Below are positions 1 to 7,652 of a stretch of 64,000 nt of DNA, one piece after another; positions within the stretch are counted from its first letter, which is position 1; each line of letters begins with the position of its first letter. Source of the stretch: Halotalea alkalilenta. GTDB taxonomy: Bacteria; Pseudomonadota; Gammaproteobacteria; Pseudomonadales; Halomonadaceae. The position numbers and the translations under genes were made by a program. The notes under the pieces were generated by a model that was given only the letters and a program-made list of their open reading frames with translations, searched no databases and was not told where the DNA came from. The stretch covers positions 496,001 through 560,000 of the forward strand of contig NZ_CP015243.1 of NCBI RefSeq assembly GCF_001648175.1. The letters are read 5' to 3'.

Positions 1-647
1 TCGGCGAGCAGGATGGTGAAGCACTCGTAGTCGGTGTGCGCGCCGATCCCCGGTGCGTCCTCGGCGTCGGCGTTGAACGGATAGTGGATCAGCCGCAGCT
101 TCGACGGCGGCGCTTTCGCCATCTCGTCGAAATAGTGCTCATCGAGCCCGAGGGCCAGGGCGAAGCCCTGGAACAGCTTGTGCCCGAGGGTGAAGACCTC
201 GTCGTAGTAGCGGCTCGCCGCCTCGCGGAAGCCGTCGAGCGGCGGCCACTCGTTGGGGCCGAGCAGCGGCGTGCCGCCGAGCACCAGCGGGTGGTCGGCG
301 GGTACTTCGAAGCCGATGTCGAAGGCCTCCTTGAGATCCGGTACGCCCTTGCCGTAAACCTCTTCACCGCGCGGCACGAAGCCCTTGTGGGTCTTCGAGG
401 CGCCGATGTAGTCGCGCATCTTGGTCTCGAGCGGCTGGGCGAAGTACGCCTTCGTCGCCTTGCGCAGCCCCTCGATCGTGGTCTGTGCCACCGGATGGCC
501 GACGACATAGAGGAAGCCAATCGCGCGAGCGGCGTTGCCGAGCGCCTCGGCGACCTGCAAGCGATCCTCCAGCCGGTCGCTGTAGAGCCCCGAGATATCG
601 ATCACCGGGACTCGATCGAAGGCGGTGACGGTGGATGTCGTACTCAT
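1..647 (-). CDS. Isopenicillin N synthase-like Fe(II)/2-oxoglutarate oxygenase (C-terminus off window)
   Basis: The ATG is at 647 and about 215 residues are visible before the left edge. The N-terminus reads MSTTSTVTAFDRVPVIDISG, the usual start of the isopenicillin N synthase/ethylene-forming-enzyme-like non-heme iron family, followed by an IGFLYVVGHP segment. Near residue 205 the GAHTDYECFTILLAD segment supplies the first two Fe(II) ligands as HxD; the distal His and the 2OG-binding Arg are beyond the window. The family oxidises small molecules, including amino acids, using 2-oxoglutarate and O2. The substrate cannot be read from the sequence. The gene lies 25 bp downstream of a co-oriented TIM-barrel gene, so the two are probably co-transcribed. 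Confidence 0.85.
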   Translation of the reverse strand, partial: MSTTSTVTAFDRVPVIDISGLYSDRLEDRLQVAEALGNAARAIGFLYVVGHPVAQTTIEGLRKATKAYFAQPLETKMRDYIGASKTHKGFVPRGEEVYGKGVPDLKEAFDIGFEVPADHPLVLGGTPLLGPNEWPPLDGFREAASRYYDEVFTLGHKLFQGFALALGLDEHYFDEMAKAPPSKLRLIHYPFNADAEDAPGIGAHTDYECFTILLA

Positions 648-672
648 GTGGGTGTGCTCCTGGTCGCGTGGG

Positions 673-1515
673 TCAGGCTGAATGGGCGTGAGCGAAGTGC
701 TCGCGCTCGCAGCGGGCCATGGCCGCATTGAGCTGGTCGAGATCGGCGATCGGCGCGTCGGTGAACGGCAGGTGGTGGAGATAGCCGTCGGGGCCGAACT
801 CCGGCGTCAGCGTGGTACGGGTGAAACCGCGCGCGCGCTGTGCCTGCCATACCGCTTCCCAGTGGCGTTGGTGGAACGCGAGGAAGCGGGCGTACTCCGG
901 TGCCAGCGGATGCGGCACTTGCGGTCCCTGGTCGTAGCCGACCCGTGCCTGGATGTGGTCGACCCGTTCGACGAAGGCACTGAGATCGTCGAGCGGATCG
1001 TCGAGCAACCGCTCGCAGCACACCACCCAATGGCTGATGTCGCTGGTGAAGCGCAGCCCCGGCAGCTGGCGGATGAGCTCGAGGGTCAGCCATGGCGTAG
1101 CAAGCGAGCGCGCGCGATGGGTCTCGAAGCCGAAGGCGATGGGCTGGCCCGCGAGCAGCTCGAGCGCCCGGCCGAAGAACTCGACCTGGACGCCGAGCGG
1201 CCAGCGATCGTTGCCGACCAGCAGGTTGAGAAAACTTGGCGCGAGCGGCGTCGCGATCTCGATCCTCGCGGCGAGGTCCGCGAGGTGGCGCGCCGGGGTG
1301 TCCGCCTGACGGGGCACGATGTCGTCGGAGGTGAACAGCACGGCGATGTAGTCGAGCCCTTCCTCCTCGAGCAGCCTGCGTGCCTCGCGGCGCGCGTCGG
1401 GCGACGAGGGCGGGCGGGCTTCGAACCCCCCGAAGCCCCCGGCGCGCAGCTCCGGCAACGCCTGGGACCAGGCGCCCCGATGACCCCAGAGGGATTTGAA
1501 CAAGCTCAGCTGCAT
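673..1515 (-). CDS. Sugar phosphate isomerase/epimerase-like TIM-barrel protein
   Basis: This 280-aa protein starts MQLSLFKSLWGH and has the xylose-isomerase-like AP-endonuclease-2 barrel pattern. Acidic and His positions expected to bind a divalent metal are seen in FGFETH, TSDISHW and LTPEFGP. Family members act as sugar or keto-acid isomerases, epimerases or inosose dehydratases, so a specific reaction cannot be assigned. It precedes the oxygenase gene by 25 bp and its start lies about 100 bp from the end of a LysR-type regulator transcribed the same way, which suggests a small catabolic unit controlled by that regulator. Confidence 0.75.
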   Translation of the reverse strand: MQLSLFKSLWGHRGAWSQALPELRAGGFGGFEARPPSSPDARREARRLLEEEGLDYIAVLFTSDDIVPRQADTPARHLADLAARIEIATPLAPSFLNLLVGNDRWPLGVQVEFFGRALELLAGQPIAFGFETHRARSLATPWLTLELIRQLPGLRFTSDISHWVVCCERLLDDPLDDLSAFVERVDHIQARVGYDQGPQVPHPLAPEYARFLAFHQRHWEAVWQAQRARGFTRTTLTPEFGPDGYLHHLPFTDAPIADLDQLNAAMARCEREHFAHAHSA

Positions 1516-1619
1516 ACAGGGCTCCCGGCGTGGCGCTGGTGATCGAATAGCGCAATAGATAGCGTCAGGAGCGGGCAGGATTCAAAGCAAAAGATTTGGC
1601 CTGAATAGTTGAATTTTTC

Positions 1620-2546
1620 TCAAACGTTTGGCGTGGGTGCCGCGCTGAACCGCTTGCGGGTGCGCTCCAGCCGCGACTCGAGCCAATCGACGAATACGCG
1701 TGCGCGGGGATTGTCGAAGCTGCCCGCCCGGCCGACCAGGTAGTAGCCGTACTGGGCGCGTACCGCGGTATCGAACAAGCGCACCAGACGGCCACTGCTC
1801 AGGGCGTCCTCGCAGACGAAGACGTCTCCCAGCGCGATGCCGGCGCCCGAGGTCGCGGCCTCGAGCGCCATCGAGGCGTTACCGAGGCGATAGCCGCGTT
1901 CGAGATGGGTGAGTCGAGCGCCAGCCGCCGCGAGCCAGCGCTTCCAGTGGCCGCCCTGGTCCTCGTGCAGGAGCCATCCCCCCTCGACCTCATCGATCCG
2001 GGTGGGCAGGGAGCGACCGCGAAAGAAGCTGGGGCTGCACACCGGGAACATCTCGAAATGGGTCAGCAGTTGGACCTCCAACCCCTCCCACTCGCCGGCG
2101 CCATAGACGATCGCGAGCTCATACTCGTCATCGACCGCCTGCGCGCGGTCCAGATTCAGCGGCGTCAGCTCGAGGCTGATTTCACCGAACACCTTGCGCA
2201 GGTCGTGCAACTGGTGGGTCAGCCAATGGTTCGCCAGGGCCGGCGCGCAGGCGATCTTCAGCCGTCCCTCGACCGACGGCAGGCCGAGCTTGAGGGTGCT
2301 CTCGGTGAGTAGCTGGAACGCCTCGCGAACCTGGCGGGCATAGACGGTGCCGCTCTGGCTCAGCTTGAGCGCACGCCGGTCGCGTTCGAACAGCGCCACC
2401 CCGAGGCGCTCTTCGAGCTGGCGAATCTGATGGCTGATCGCCCCCGGCGTGACGCAAAGCTCGGTGGCAGCCGCGCCAACGCTGCCCAGGCGGGCCAGCG
2501 CATCGAAGGCGCGCAGCGAATTGAGCGGAGGCAGGGCTCGACGCAT
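1620..2546 (-). CDS. LysR-family regulator (GcvA-like)
   Basis: The 308-aa protein has an N-terminal winged helix-turn-helix (residues about 6-65; LNSLRAFDALARLGSVGAAATELCVTPGAISHQIRQLEERLG region) and a C-terminal periplasmic-binding-protein-like effector domain (about 90-300). The ATG at 2546 is chosen because GAGGAG lies 6 nt upstream; a GTG further out at 2561 would overlap that Shine-Dalgarno. The opening MRRALPPLNSL is typical of the GcvA/AmpR subgroup. It is co-oriented with the isomerase and oxygenase genes downstream and probably controls them; the inducer is unknown. Confidence 0.88.
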   Translation of the reverse strand: MRRALPPLNSLRAFDALARLGSVGAAATELCVTPGAISHQIRQLEERLGVALFERDRRALKLSQSGTVYARQVREAFQLLTESTLKLGLPSVEGRLKIACAPALANHWLTHQLHDLRKVFGEISLELTPLNLDRAQAVDDEYELAIVYGAGEWEGLEVQLLTHFEMFPVCSPSFFRGRSLPTRIDEVEGGWLLHEDQGGHWKRWLAAAGARLTHLERGYRLGNASMALEAATSGAGIALGDVFVCEDALSSGRLVRLFDTAVRAQYGYYLVGRAGSFDNPRARVFVDWLESRLERTRKRFSAAPTPNV

Positions 2547-2654
2547 CGGAACTCCTCGCACGGAAAGACTCGATCCTGACGCTTGCGGCGGTATTTGTCA
2601 GTTATGGTCGACTGGATCCATGTCTGGCTGGCCGATACCAAGCGCCGGCGAGGA

Positions 2655-3156
2655 ACGAGCCGGGTCGAACCACCGCCTCATCGCCGCCGCGCGATCCCTC
2701 GACTGGCGCCCCTGATTGCCGAGTGGGGGCTCGACCTTGGCGCGTATGGGCACCGCTCGGGACGAACGGGTTGGAAGTTGGCGCGAAGGCCCAGCATCCC
2801 CGGCAGTTCGTGGAAAGCGCCCGAGGCCCCTTCGACTCGCTTCGCTGCCGAGTTGGGGCTCGATCTTGGCGAACATGGGCGCCGCTCGGGATGATCGGGG
2901 AGAAGGAGTGGCGCCGACCTGTGGCCCAACCCCATCCGTTCGTGGTGAGCCGGGCCTTCGCCGACTTGAGCCATCTTGCGAGCCATCATGGAGGCCCGTG
3001 TCGAACCACGGCCGCGCCGCCGCGCGATCCCTCGACTGGCGCCCCTCATTGTCGAGTGGGGGCTCGATCTTGGCGAACATGGGCGCCGCTCGGGATGAAC
3101 GGGGAGAAGGCGTGGCGCCGACCTGTGGCCCAAACCCCGTCCGTTCGTGGTGAGCC
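2655..3156. repeat. Tandem ~207-bp repeat array, left part
   Basis: About 2.4 diverged copies of a unit that begins GTGAGCCGGGCCTTCGCC. One clean start is at 2945; the next copy is 205 bp away, with a 3-bp loss and 1-bp gain relative to the right-hand copies. The outermost copy (2655-2940) is rearranged and carries the variant GTTCGTGGAAAGCGCC near 2806. Reading is open in several frames because the unit is GC-rich and nearly a multiple of three, but there is no ribosome site or recognisable domain, so no gene is called. The array is interrupted at 3153-3156 by the insertion sequence. Confidence 0.85.
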
Positions 3157-3229
3157 TCCTGTGCCATCGCGATGGCACTGCGCATGGACCTTGAACCCGA
3201 GTAGCATGGCTGTGTTGCCGCAAGCAGCG

Positions 3230-3390
3230 TGGCCGCATGTCTTTTGGTGCCGGGTGCCCGGTGGTGAGAATGGCTCTGGTCGTGGGCTGCTGCGCATTAT
3301 GGTGAGCCTGGCTTCCCGTTGGAAAGATTTGTCTTCCCAGAACACGACCGGGCTTGCGGTAACCCTTTCTCCATCGACCCGTTCCCAGGA
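3230..3390 (+). ncRNA. Candidate bridge RNA of the IS110 element
   Basis: In IS110/IS621-type elements, the non-coding end gives an RNA with a target-binding loop followed by a donor-binding loop. Here GTGGTGAG (3261-3268) is identical to the 8 nt of target ending at the AG of the junction, and GGCT (3285-3288) complements the AGCC that follows. Further on, TGGAAAG (3320-3326) is identical to the last 7 nt of the element's right end through the same AG, and GGGCT (3350-3354) can pair with AGCCT at the left end, with one G-T wobble. The order target-left, target-right, donor-left, donor-right is that of a bridge RNA. RNA ends and folding were not determined; the limits are approximate. Confidence 0.5.
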
Positions 3391-3398
3391 GCTATGAG

Positions 3399-4727
3399 AT
3401 GGCCCACTTACCGGTATTGGATCCATTGGCAGCCTTCGTGGATGTCGGCAGCGAGCAGATGTATGTGTCGATTGCCGGAGGGGAGCCGAAGGTATTCGGC
3501 ACGTTCACGGCACAGCTGCATGAGCTACGCGACTGGCTGTTGTCGCAGAAGGTGAAGTCGGTGGCCATGGAGGCCACGGGGATCTACTGGCTGCCCCTGT
3601 ACAGCGTGCTGGAAGCCGCGAAGCTACAGGTGCTGATGGTCAACGGTAAGCACACCCGCAATCTGCCGGGTCGCAAGACGGATATGAAGGATTGCCAGTG
3701 GGGAGCGACGTTGCACGCGCACGGACTCTTGCGGGCAGGCTTCGTGCCCCCAGCCGAGATCCGGCGCTTGCAGGATTACCTGCGATTGCGTCAGGACCAC
3801 ATCACGCTGGCCGCAGGGCATGTGCAGCATCTGCAGAAGGCCTTGGAGCGGATGAACATCAAATTGCACGATGTCATCAGCAACCTGGTGGGCCGCAGCG
3901 GCATGGCGGTGATCCGGTCGATGCTCGAGGGTGAACGCGATCCTGAGCGACTGCTGGCTTTGTGCGACGTGCAGATCCGCCAGCAGAAGGCCGAACGGAT
4001 CAAAGCCTCTCTGCAAGGGACCTGGGCCGAGGAGCATCTGTTCGCGTTGCGCCAGGCGCTGGAAAGCTGGGAGCACTACCAGCGTTTGATCAGAGCTTGC
4101 GACCAACAGATCGAAGCGGTGCTCCGTTCGATCGACGTCGATCCTCCGACGTCGCCGCCGTCCAAGGCGCACAAGCGAGGCGGTGCCAATGCACCCCAGA
4201 TCGATGACCTGCATCCGATGCTGGTGGCTCTGTGTGGAGGCAATGATCTCACCGTGCTTCCCGCCCATACGGACTACAGCGTCCTGCAACTCATAGGTGA
4301 AGTGGGAACCGACCTGACCCAGTGGCCGACCGAGAAACACTTCACCGCTTGGGCCGGGCTGGCCCCCGGGAGTCATCAGAGCGGTAAGCGCCAACGCTCG
4401 GCCAAGCGCAGGCGTAATCGTGCTGGGCGCCTGTTTTGCGTCATGGCCCGCAGCCTCGCTCGCAGCAAACACATTGCGCTGGGCGGTTTTTACCGTCGGA
4501 TGGCGGGTCGCCGAGGTGGATTGATCGCCAATATCGCCCTGGCGCGCAAACTCGCGGCGCTGTTCTGGCGCGTCATGGTCAAAGGATTGGACTATGTCGA
4601 ACACGGACTCCAGTACTACGAAGCCCAGGCGCTGGAAACCAAACAACGTTCCATGCGTCGACTCGCCAAGCAGCTCGGGTTCTCCGTGACGCCCATCCAG
4701 ACTGAAGCTCAAAATGCTTCTGCCTGA
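3399..4727 (+). CDS. IS110-family recombinase/transposase
   Basis: The 442-aa protein has the two IS110 domains. The N-terminal RuvC-like DEDD domain shows Asp15 (FVDVGSEQ), Glu58 (AMEATGIYW), Asp95 and Asp98 (KTDMKDCQW). The C-terminal Transposase_20 domain shows AWAGLAPGSHQSGK, where Ser328 (or Ser325) is the candidate nucleophile. A coiled linker (about 130-240) joins them. The length is somewhat above the family norm and the frame is intact. A Shine-Dalgarno AGGAG lies about 9 nt before the ATG. Such enzymes insert and excise through a circular intermediate guided by an RNA from the element. Confidence 0.95.
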   Translation: MAHLPVLDPLAAFVDVGSEQMYVSIAGGEPKVFGTFTAQLHELRDWLLSQKVKSVAMEATGIYWLPLYSVLEAAKLQVLMVNGKHTRNLPGRKTDMKDCQWGATLHAHGLLRAGFVPPAEIRRLQDYLRLRQDHITLAAGHVQHLQKALERMNIKLHDVISNLVGRSGMAVIRSMLEGERDPERLLALCDVQIRQQKAERIKASLQGTWAEEHLFALRQALESWEHYQRLIRACDQQIEAVLRSIDVDPPTSPPSKAHKRGGANAPQIDDLHPMLVALCGGNDLTVLPAHTDYSVLQLIGEVGTDLTQWPTEKHFTAWAGLAPGSHQSGKRQRSAKRRRNRAGRLFCVMARSLARSKHIALGGFYRRMAGRRGGLIANIALARKLAALFWRVMVKGLDYVEHGLQYYEAQALETKQRSMRRLAKQLGFSVTPIQTEAQNASA

Positions 4728-4813
4728 AAGTTGAGGAAGAACGATATGACGACCGCCCAATCTCCCCCCTGATCATCCCCCTGTCGAGGAAAACTCGGAG
4801 GGGGTTCATGGAA

Positions 4814-5513
4814 AGCCGGGCCTTCGCCGACTTGAGCCATCTTGCGAGCCATCATGGAGGCCCGTGTCGAACCACAGCCTCACCGCCGCCGCGCGATCCC
4901 TCGACTGGCGCCCCTCATTGCCGAGTTGGGGCTCTATCTTGGCGAACATGGGCGCCGCTCGGGATGAACGGGGAGAAGGAGTGGCGCCGACCTGTGGCCC
5001 AACCCCATCCGTTCGTGGTGAGCCGGGCCTTCGCCGACTTGAGCCATCTTGCGAGCCATCATGGAGGCCTGGGTCGAACCACGGCCTCATCGCCGCCGCG
5101 CGATCCCTCGACTGGCGCCTCTGATTGCCGAGTTGGGGCTCTATCTTGGCGAACATGGGCGCCGCTTGGGATGATCGGGGAGAAGGAGTGGCACCGACCT
5201 GTGGCCTAACCCCATCCGTTCGTGGTGAGCCGGGCCTTCGCCGACTTGAGCCATCTTGCGAGCCATCATGGAGGCCCGTGTCGAACCACGGCCTCATCGC
5301 CGCCGCGCGATCCCTCGACTGGCGCCCCTCATTGCCGAGTGGGGGCTCGACCTTGGCGCGTATGGGCACCGCTCGGGATGAACGGGGAGAAGGCGTGGCA
5401 CCGACCTGTGGCCCAACCCCATCCGTTCGTGGTGAGCCGGGCCTTCGCCGACTTGAGCCATCTTGCGAGCCATCATGGAGGCCCGTGTCGAACCACGGCC
5501 GCGCCGCCGCCGG
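4814..5513. repeat. Tandem 207-bp repeat array, right part
   Basis: Three full copies plus about 0.4 copy, with the GTGAGCC phase mark at (4811), 5018, 5225 and 5432: exactly 207 bp each time. Copies are close to identical, with scattered substitutions (for example the spacer before CTATCTTGGCG). Each copy has CGTGGT about 60 bp before ACCACG, a weak inverted pair. The array ends at about 5513, where unrelated sequence leads to the toxin gene. No gene is called in it. Confidence 0.9.
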
Positions 5514-5566
5514 CTGCGCCTTGCTTGGGCGAAGCAAGCGAGTCACCCGGGCATCAAGGAAGAAGA

Positions 5567-5833
5567 TCAGTCGTATACCTGCCGACGGTGGGCCACTCTG
5601 AGTACAAGGATGGTCAAGACGTGATCATCGAGATTGCAGACGATCCGATAGTCACCTACCCGGTAGCGCCATAGGGTGGAGAACTGGCCCTTCAGCGGTT
5701 TGCCGAGCTGGCGCGGGTCGGCGATGGTCATCAGCCGCTGCTCCATATAGGCGCGGATGCGTTGTCTGGTTTGCGGGTCCAGCCGACGGATCTCCTTCTG
5801 GACCGAGCTGGCGTATTCAACCTTCCACTTCAT
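5567..5833 (-). CDS. relE: RelE/ParE-superfamily toxin
   Basis: The 88-aa protein is the usual length for a RelE-type ribosome-dependent mRNA interferase. It opens MKWKVEYASSVQKEIRRLD and has the family core with basic residues in KPLKG, YRVGDYRIV and LRVAHRRQVYD; the C-terminal Arg and Tyr match the positions used for mRNA cleavage in RelE. Its start overlaps the end of the antitoxin gene by 17 nt, in a different frame, as in co-translated toxin-antitoxin pairs. It lies next to the 207-bp repeat array and the insertion sequence, suggesting an accessory segment. Confidence 0.88.
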   Translation of the reverse strand: MKWKVEYASSVQKEIRRLDPQTRQRIRAYMEQRLMTIADPRQLGKPLKGQFSTLWRYRVGDYRIVCNLDDHVLTILVLRVAHRRQVYD

Positions 5834-6038
5834 GCCAGAACGCTTCGTGGCTCAGGGTCTCCTCCTCACCCTGACGGATGCGCTCCAGGGTGCGCTCCGC
5901 CAGATAGACATCTTCCAACTCGTCGAGGTTGTCTTCGATCAGCTTGCGCAGATAGAAGGCCTTGGAGCGTCCGGTGGCCTCGGCCAGGTGGTTCAGGCGT
6001 TGTTCCGTCTCGATCGGTAGGCGAATGCTAGTGGCCAT
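5817..6038 (-). CDS. relB: RelB-type ribbon-helix-helix antitoxin
   Basis: The 73-aa protein starts MATSIRLPIETEQRLNHLAEATGRSKAFYLRKLIEDNL, a ribbon-helix-helix DNA-binding region, followed by an acidic toxin-binding tail ending LSHEAFWHEVEG. A longer start at 6068 is possible but would lie inside the palindrome upstream, so the ATG at 6038 is preferred. It would neutralise the adjacent RelE and, with it, repress its own promoter. Confidence 0.87.
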   Translation of the reverse strand: MATSIRLPIETEQRLNHLAEATGRSKAFYLRKLIEDNLDELEDVYLAERTLERIRQGEEETLSHEAFWHEVEG

Positions 6039-6055
6039 GTCATGCTCGAAGTCAA

Positions 6056-6071
6056 TGAATACATGCATTCA
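6056..6071. promoter_or_regulatory. Candidate RelBE operator
   Basis: TGAATACATGCATTCA is a 14/16 symmetric palindrome 18 nt upstream of the antitoxin start, where a ribbon-helix-helix antitoxin would bind for autoregulation. The position is convincing; binding is inferred. Confidence 0.5.
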
Positions 6072-6143
6072 ATGTATCCTTTTCTGGTCTTCGGTGATAG
6101 TGCTTGTGCGTTTCACGAGGGCGGGCCGCATCGCCTCGCTCTC

Positions 6144-7526
6144 TCACTCATCGGCATCCGGACGCTTGGCGTTGAGCCCGTACTTGGCCAGTTTGCGCAC
6201 CACGCTCGGCTGGCTGATGCCGAGACGGCGAGCGATGGCGCGGGTGCCACCGCCCTGGGCAAGCGCGCGTTCGAGCAGCCGGCGCTCGGTGGTGTCCAGG
6301 GCGGTGGCGAGATCGAGGCTGTCGGTCTCGAGCTCGTCGAGCACGGGTGGCGGGGCTGGGTCGGCAGTCGGCGGGGAAGAGGGCGCGAGAGCCGTGTCTC
6401 CGGCGAGGCAGAGGCGTTCGAGGTGGTTTTCCAGTTCGCGTACGTTGCCGGGCCAGGCGTGGCTCATCAGGTAGCCCCACTGGCGTGCGTCCAGCGACAG
6501 GTCCAGGCCGTAGCGCTGTTTGAGCCGCGCGCGCTGGCGCTCGACCAGGGCGGGAATCTCCTCGCGCCGCTCGCGCAGCGGCGGTATCCAGGCGGGCACT
6601 ACGTTGAGCCGGTAGTAGAGGTCGAGCCGGAAGCGCCCTTCTTCGACCTCTCTGGCAAGGTCCTGATGGGTCGCGACGATCAGCCTGAAGTCCAGCTGGC
6701 GCGCACGGGTATCGCCCAGGCGCATCACCATGCCGTCCTGGAGCACCTTGAGCAGTTTGGACTGCATGCCGAGACCGAGTTCTCCGATCTCATCGAGGAA
6801 CAGGGTGCCGCCGTCGGCCTGCTCGAGCAGGCCCGGCTTGCCCTGGCGTGCGGCGCCGCTGAACGCGCCAGGTAGATAGCCGAACATCTCCGACTCGAAC
6901 AGGGTCTCCGGGATCGCTGCGCAGTTGACCTCGACGAACGGGCCATTGGCCCGCTCGCTCTGGCGGTGCACCTGTCGGGCCAAAGTGGTCTTGCCGACCC
7001 CGGATTCGCCGAGCAGCACGATGCTGGCGCGGGTGGCGGCCACCCGCGCCAGCAGTGTCACTAGCCGGCGCATCGCTGGGCTCGAGGCTTCTATCCCCTC
7101 GAGCGTCGGCGGCTGTTCGGGTTCGCGCAGTTGCGCATCGAGCTGGCGCTGGAGCTCGGCGTACTCCTGCTCGAGGTCGGTGAGGTCGCGCGAGCGGCTG
7201 ATCACTCGTACCAGCCTGCCGTCGACTCGCACCGGATAGGCTTCGGCGAGCACCCGCCGTCCGGTGGGCGTGGTTTGCAGCACCTGCTCGGCGTGCTGGC
7301 TCGCCAGTACCTTGCGTGTCACCGAGGGGGCGAACACGCCCTGGGCCTCGAGCGCATGCACGTTGCTTTCGCTCAGCGCCTGCATCGACAGGCCATAGAC
7401 CGCGCAGGCGCTAGGGCTTGCGCTGAGAATCCGCCCGCTGGCGTCGGTCAGTACCAGGTGATCGTGCGAGGCCTCGAACAGTACCTCGAGCGTCGCACTG
7501 TCGATGGATGCTACGGTGGTCGGCAT
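6144..7526 (-). CDS. Sigma-54-dependent transcriptional activator with PAS domain
   Basis: This 460-aa protein has an N-terminal PAS sensor (about 12-110; LFEASHDHLVLTDASGRILSASPSAC region), a central AAA+ domain with Walker A GESGVGKT, the sigma-54-contact loop GAFSGA, and Walker B GGTLFLDEIGEL, and a C-terminal Fis-type helix-turn-helix (RAIARRLGISQPSVVRKLAKYGL). The start MPTTVAS at 7526 is preferred over upstream Met codons because GGAAGG precedes it and the PAS domain begins directly after. It is divergent from a guanidinobutyrase gene that has a sigma-54 promoter, so it is very probably that gene's activator, sensing a guanidino or amine compound through PAS. Confidence 0.92.
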   Translation of the reverse strand: MPTTVASIDSATLEVLFEASHDHLVLTDASGRILSASPSACAVYGLSMQALSESNVHALEAQGVFAPSVTRKVLASQHAEQVLQTTPTGRRVLAEAYPVRVDGRLVRVISRSRDLTDLEQEYAELQRQLDAQLREPEQPPTLEGIEASSPAMRRLVTLLARVAATRASIVLLGESGVGKTTLARQVHRQSERANGPFVEVNCAAIPETLFESEMFGYLPGAFSGAARQGKPGLLEQADGGTLFLDEIGELGLGMQSKLLKVLQDGMVMRLGDTRARQLDFRLIVATHQDLAREVEEGRFRLDLYYRLNVVPAWIPPLRERREEIPALVERQRARLKQRYGLDLSLDARQWGYLMSHAWPGNVRELENHLERLCLAGDTALAPSSPPTADPAPPPVLDELETDSLDLATALDTTERRLLERALAQGGGTRAIARRLGISQPSVVRKLAKYGLNAKRPDADE

Positions 7527-7545
7527 GGCACCTTCCCGGTGATTC

Positions 7546-7613
7546 GATTCATTATTGGATCGGTGATTCATCAACGTATCGTTAAAACCCCGTCGCTGAT
7601 ACATTTTCGCATC
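7546..7613. promoter_or_regulatory. Three dyads, likely activator-binding sites (UAS)
   Basis: Three copies of GATNC-N6-GNATC occur: GATTC/GGATC at 7546-7561, GATTC/GTATC at 7565-7580 and GATAC/GCATC at 7598-7613. The arms are 5 nt and the spacer 6 nt each time. The last two are 33 bp apart, about three helical turns. They lie upstream of the sigma-54 promoter and the IHF site, where an enhancer-binding protein acts, and next to the activator gene. Confidence 0.55.
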
Positions 7614-7623
7614 GTTATCTTCA

Positions 7624-7636
7624 TAACTTGTTGATT
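7624..7636 (+). promoter_or_regulatory. IHF site match
   Basis: TAACTTGTTGATT fits the IHF consensus YAANNNNTTGATW at every position. It lies between the three dyads and the -24/-12 promoter, where IHF bends DNA to bring an activator to sigma-54 polymerase. Confidence 0.6.
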
Positions 7637-7652
7637 TTAAAATGTTCTGAAA

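Larger units (their letters stand above)
3157..4817 (+). mobile_element. IS110-family insertion sequence inserted in the repeat array
   Basis: The borders come from the interrupted repeat. On the left the unit reads ...GTTCGTGGTGAGCC up to 3156; on the right the same unit resumes AGCCGGGCCTTCGCC from 4814. AGCC is shared by both junctions (3153-3156 and 4814-4817), so the element is 1661 bp with a 4-nt placement ambiguity, and removing it restores an intact unit. No terminal inverted repeats and no target duplication beyond those 4 nt were seen, as expected for IS110 elements. It has 242 bp of non-coding DNA before the transposase and about 86 bp after it, the layout of the IS110 (IS621-like) subgroup. 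Confidence 0.88.

Noticed and set aside
644..1555. Alternative 303-codon minus frame overlapping the isomerase gene
   Set aside because: Arg/Ala-rich without domain; the 280-aa frame at 673-1515 has the TIM-barrel motifs.
4728..4813. Bridge RNA in the 3' end (IS1111-like layout)
   Set aside because: The 3' non-coding end is only about 86 bp; the guide-like matches are all in the 5' end.
2655..5513. CRISPR array
   Set aside because: The repeats are about 207 bp and contiguous, without spacers or cas genes.
4806..5546. 246-codon minus-strand frame across the repeat units, with a 69-residue period
   Set aside because: Open because the unit is 207 bp and GC-rich; other frames on both strands are open as well, and there is no ribosome site or domain.
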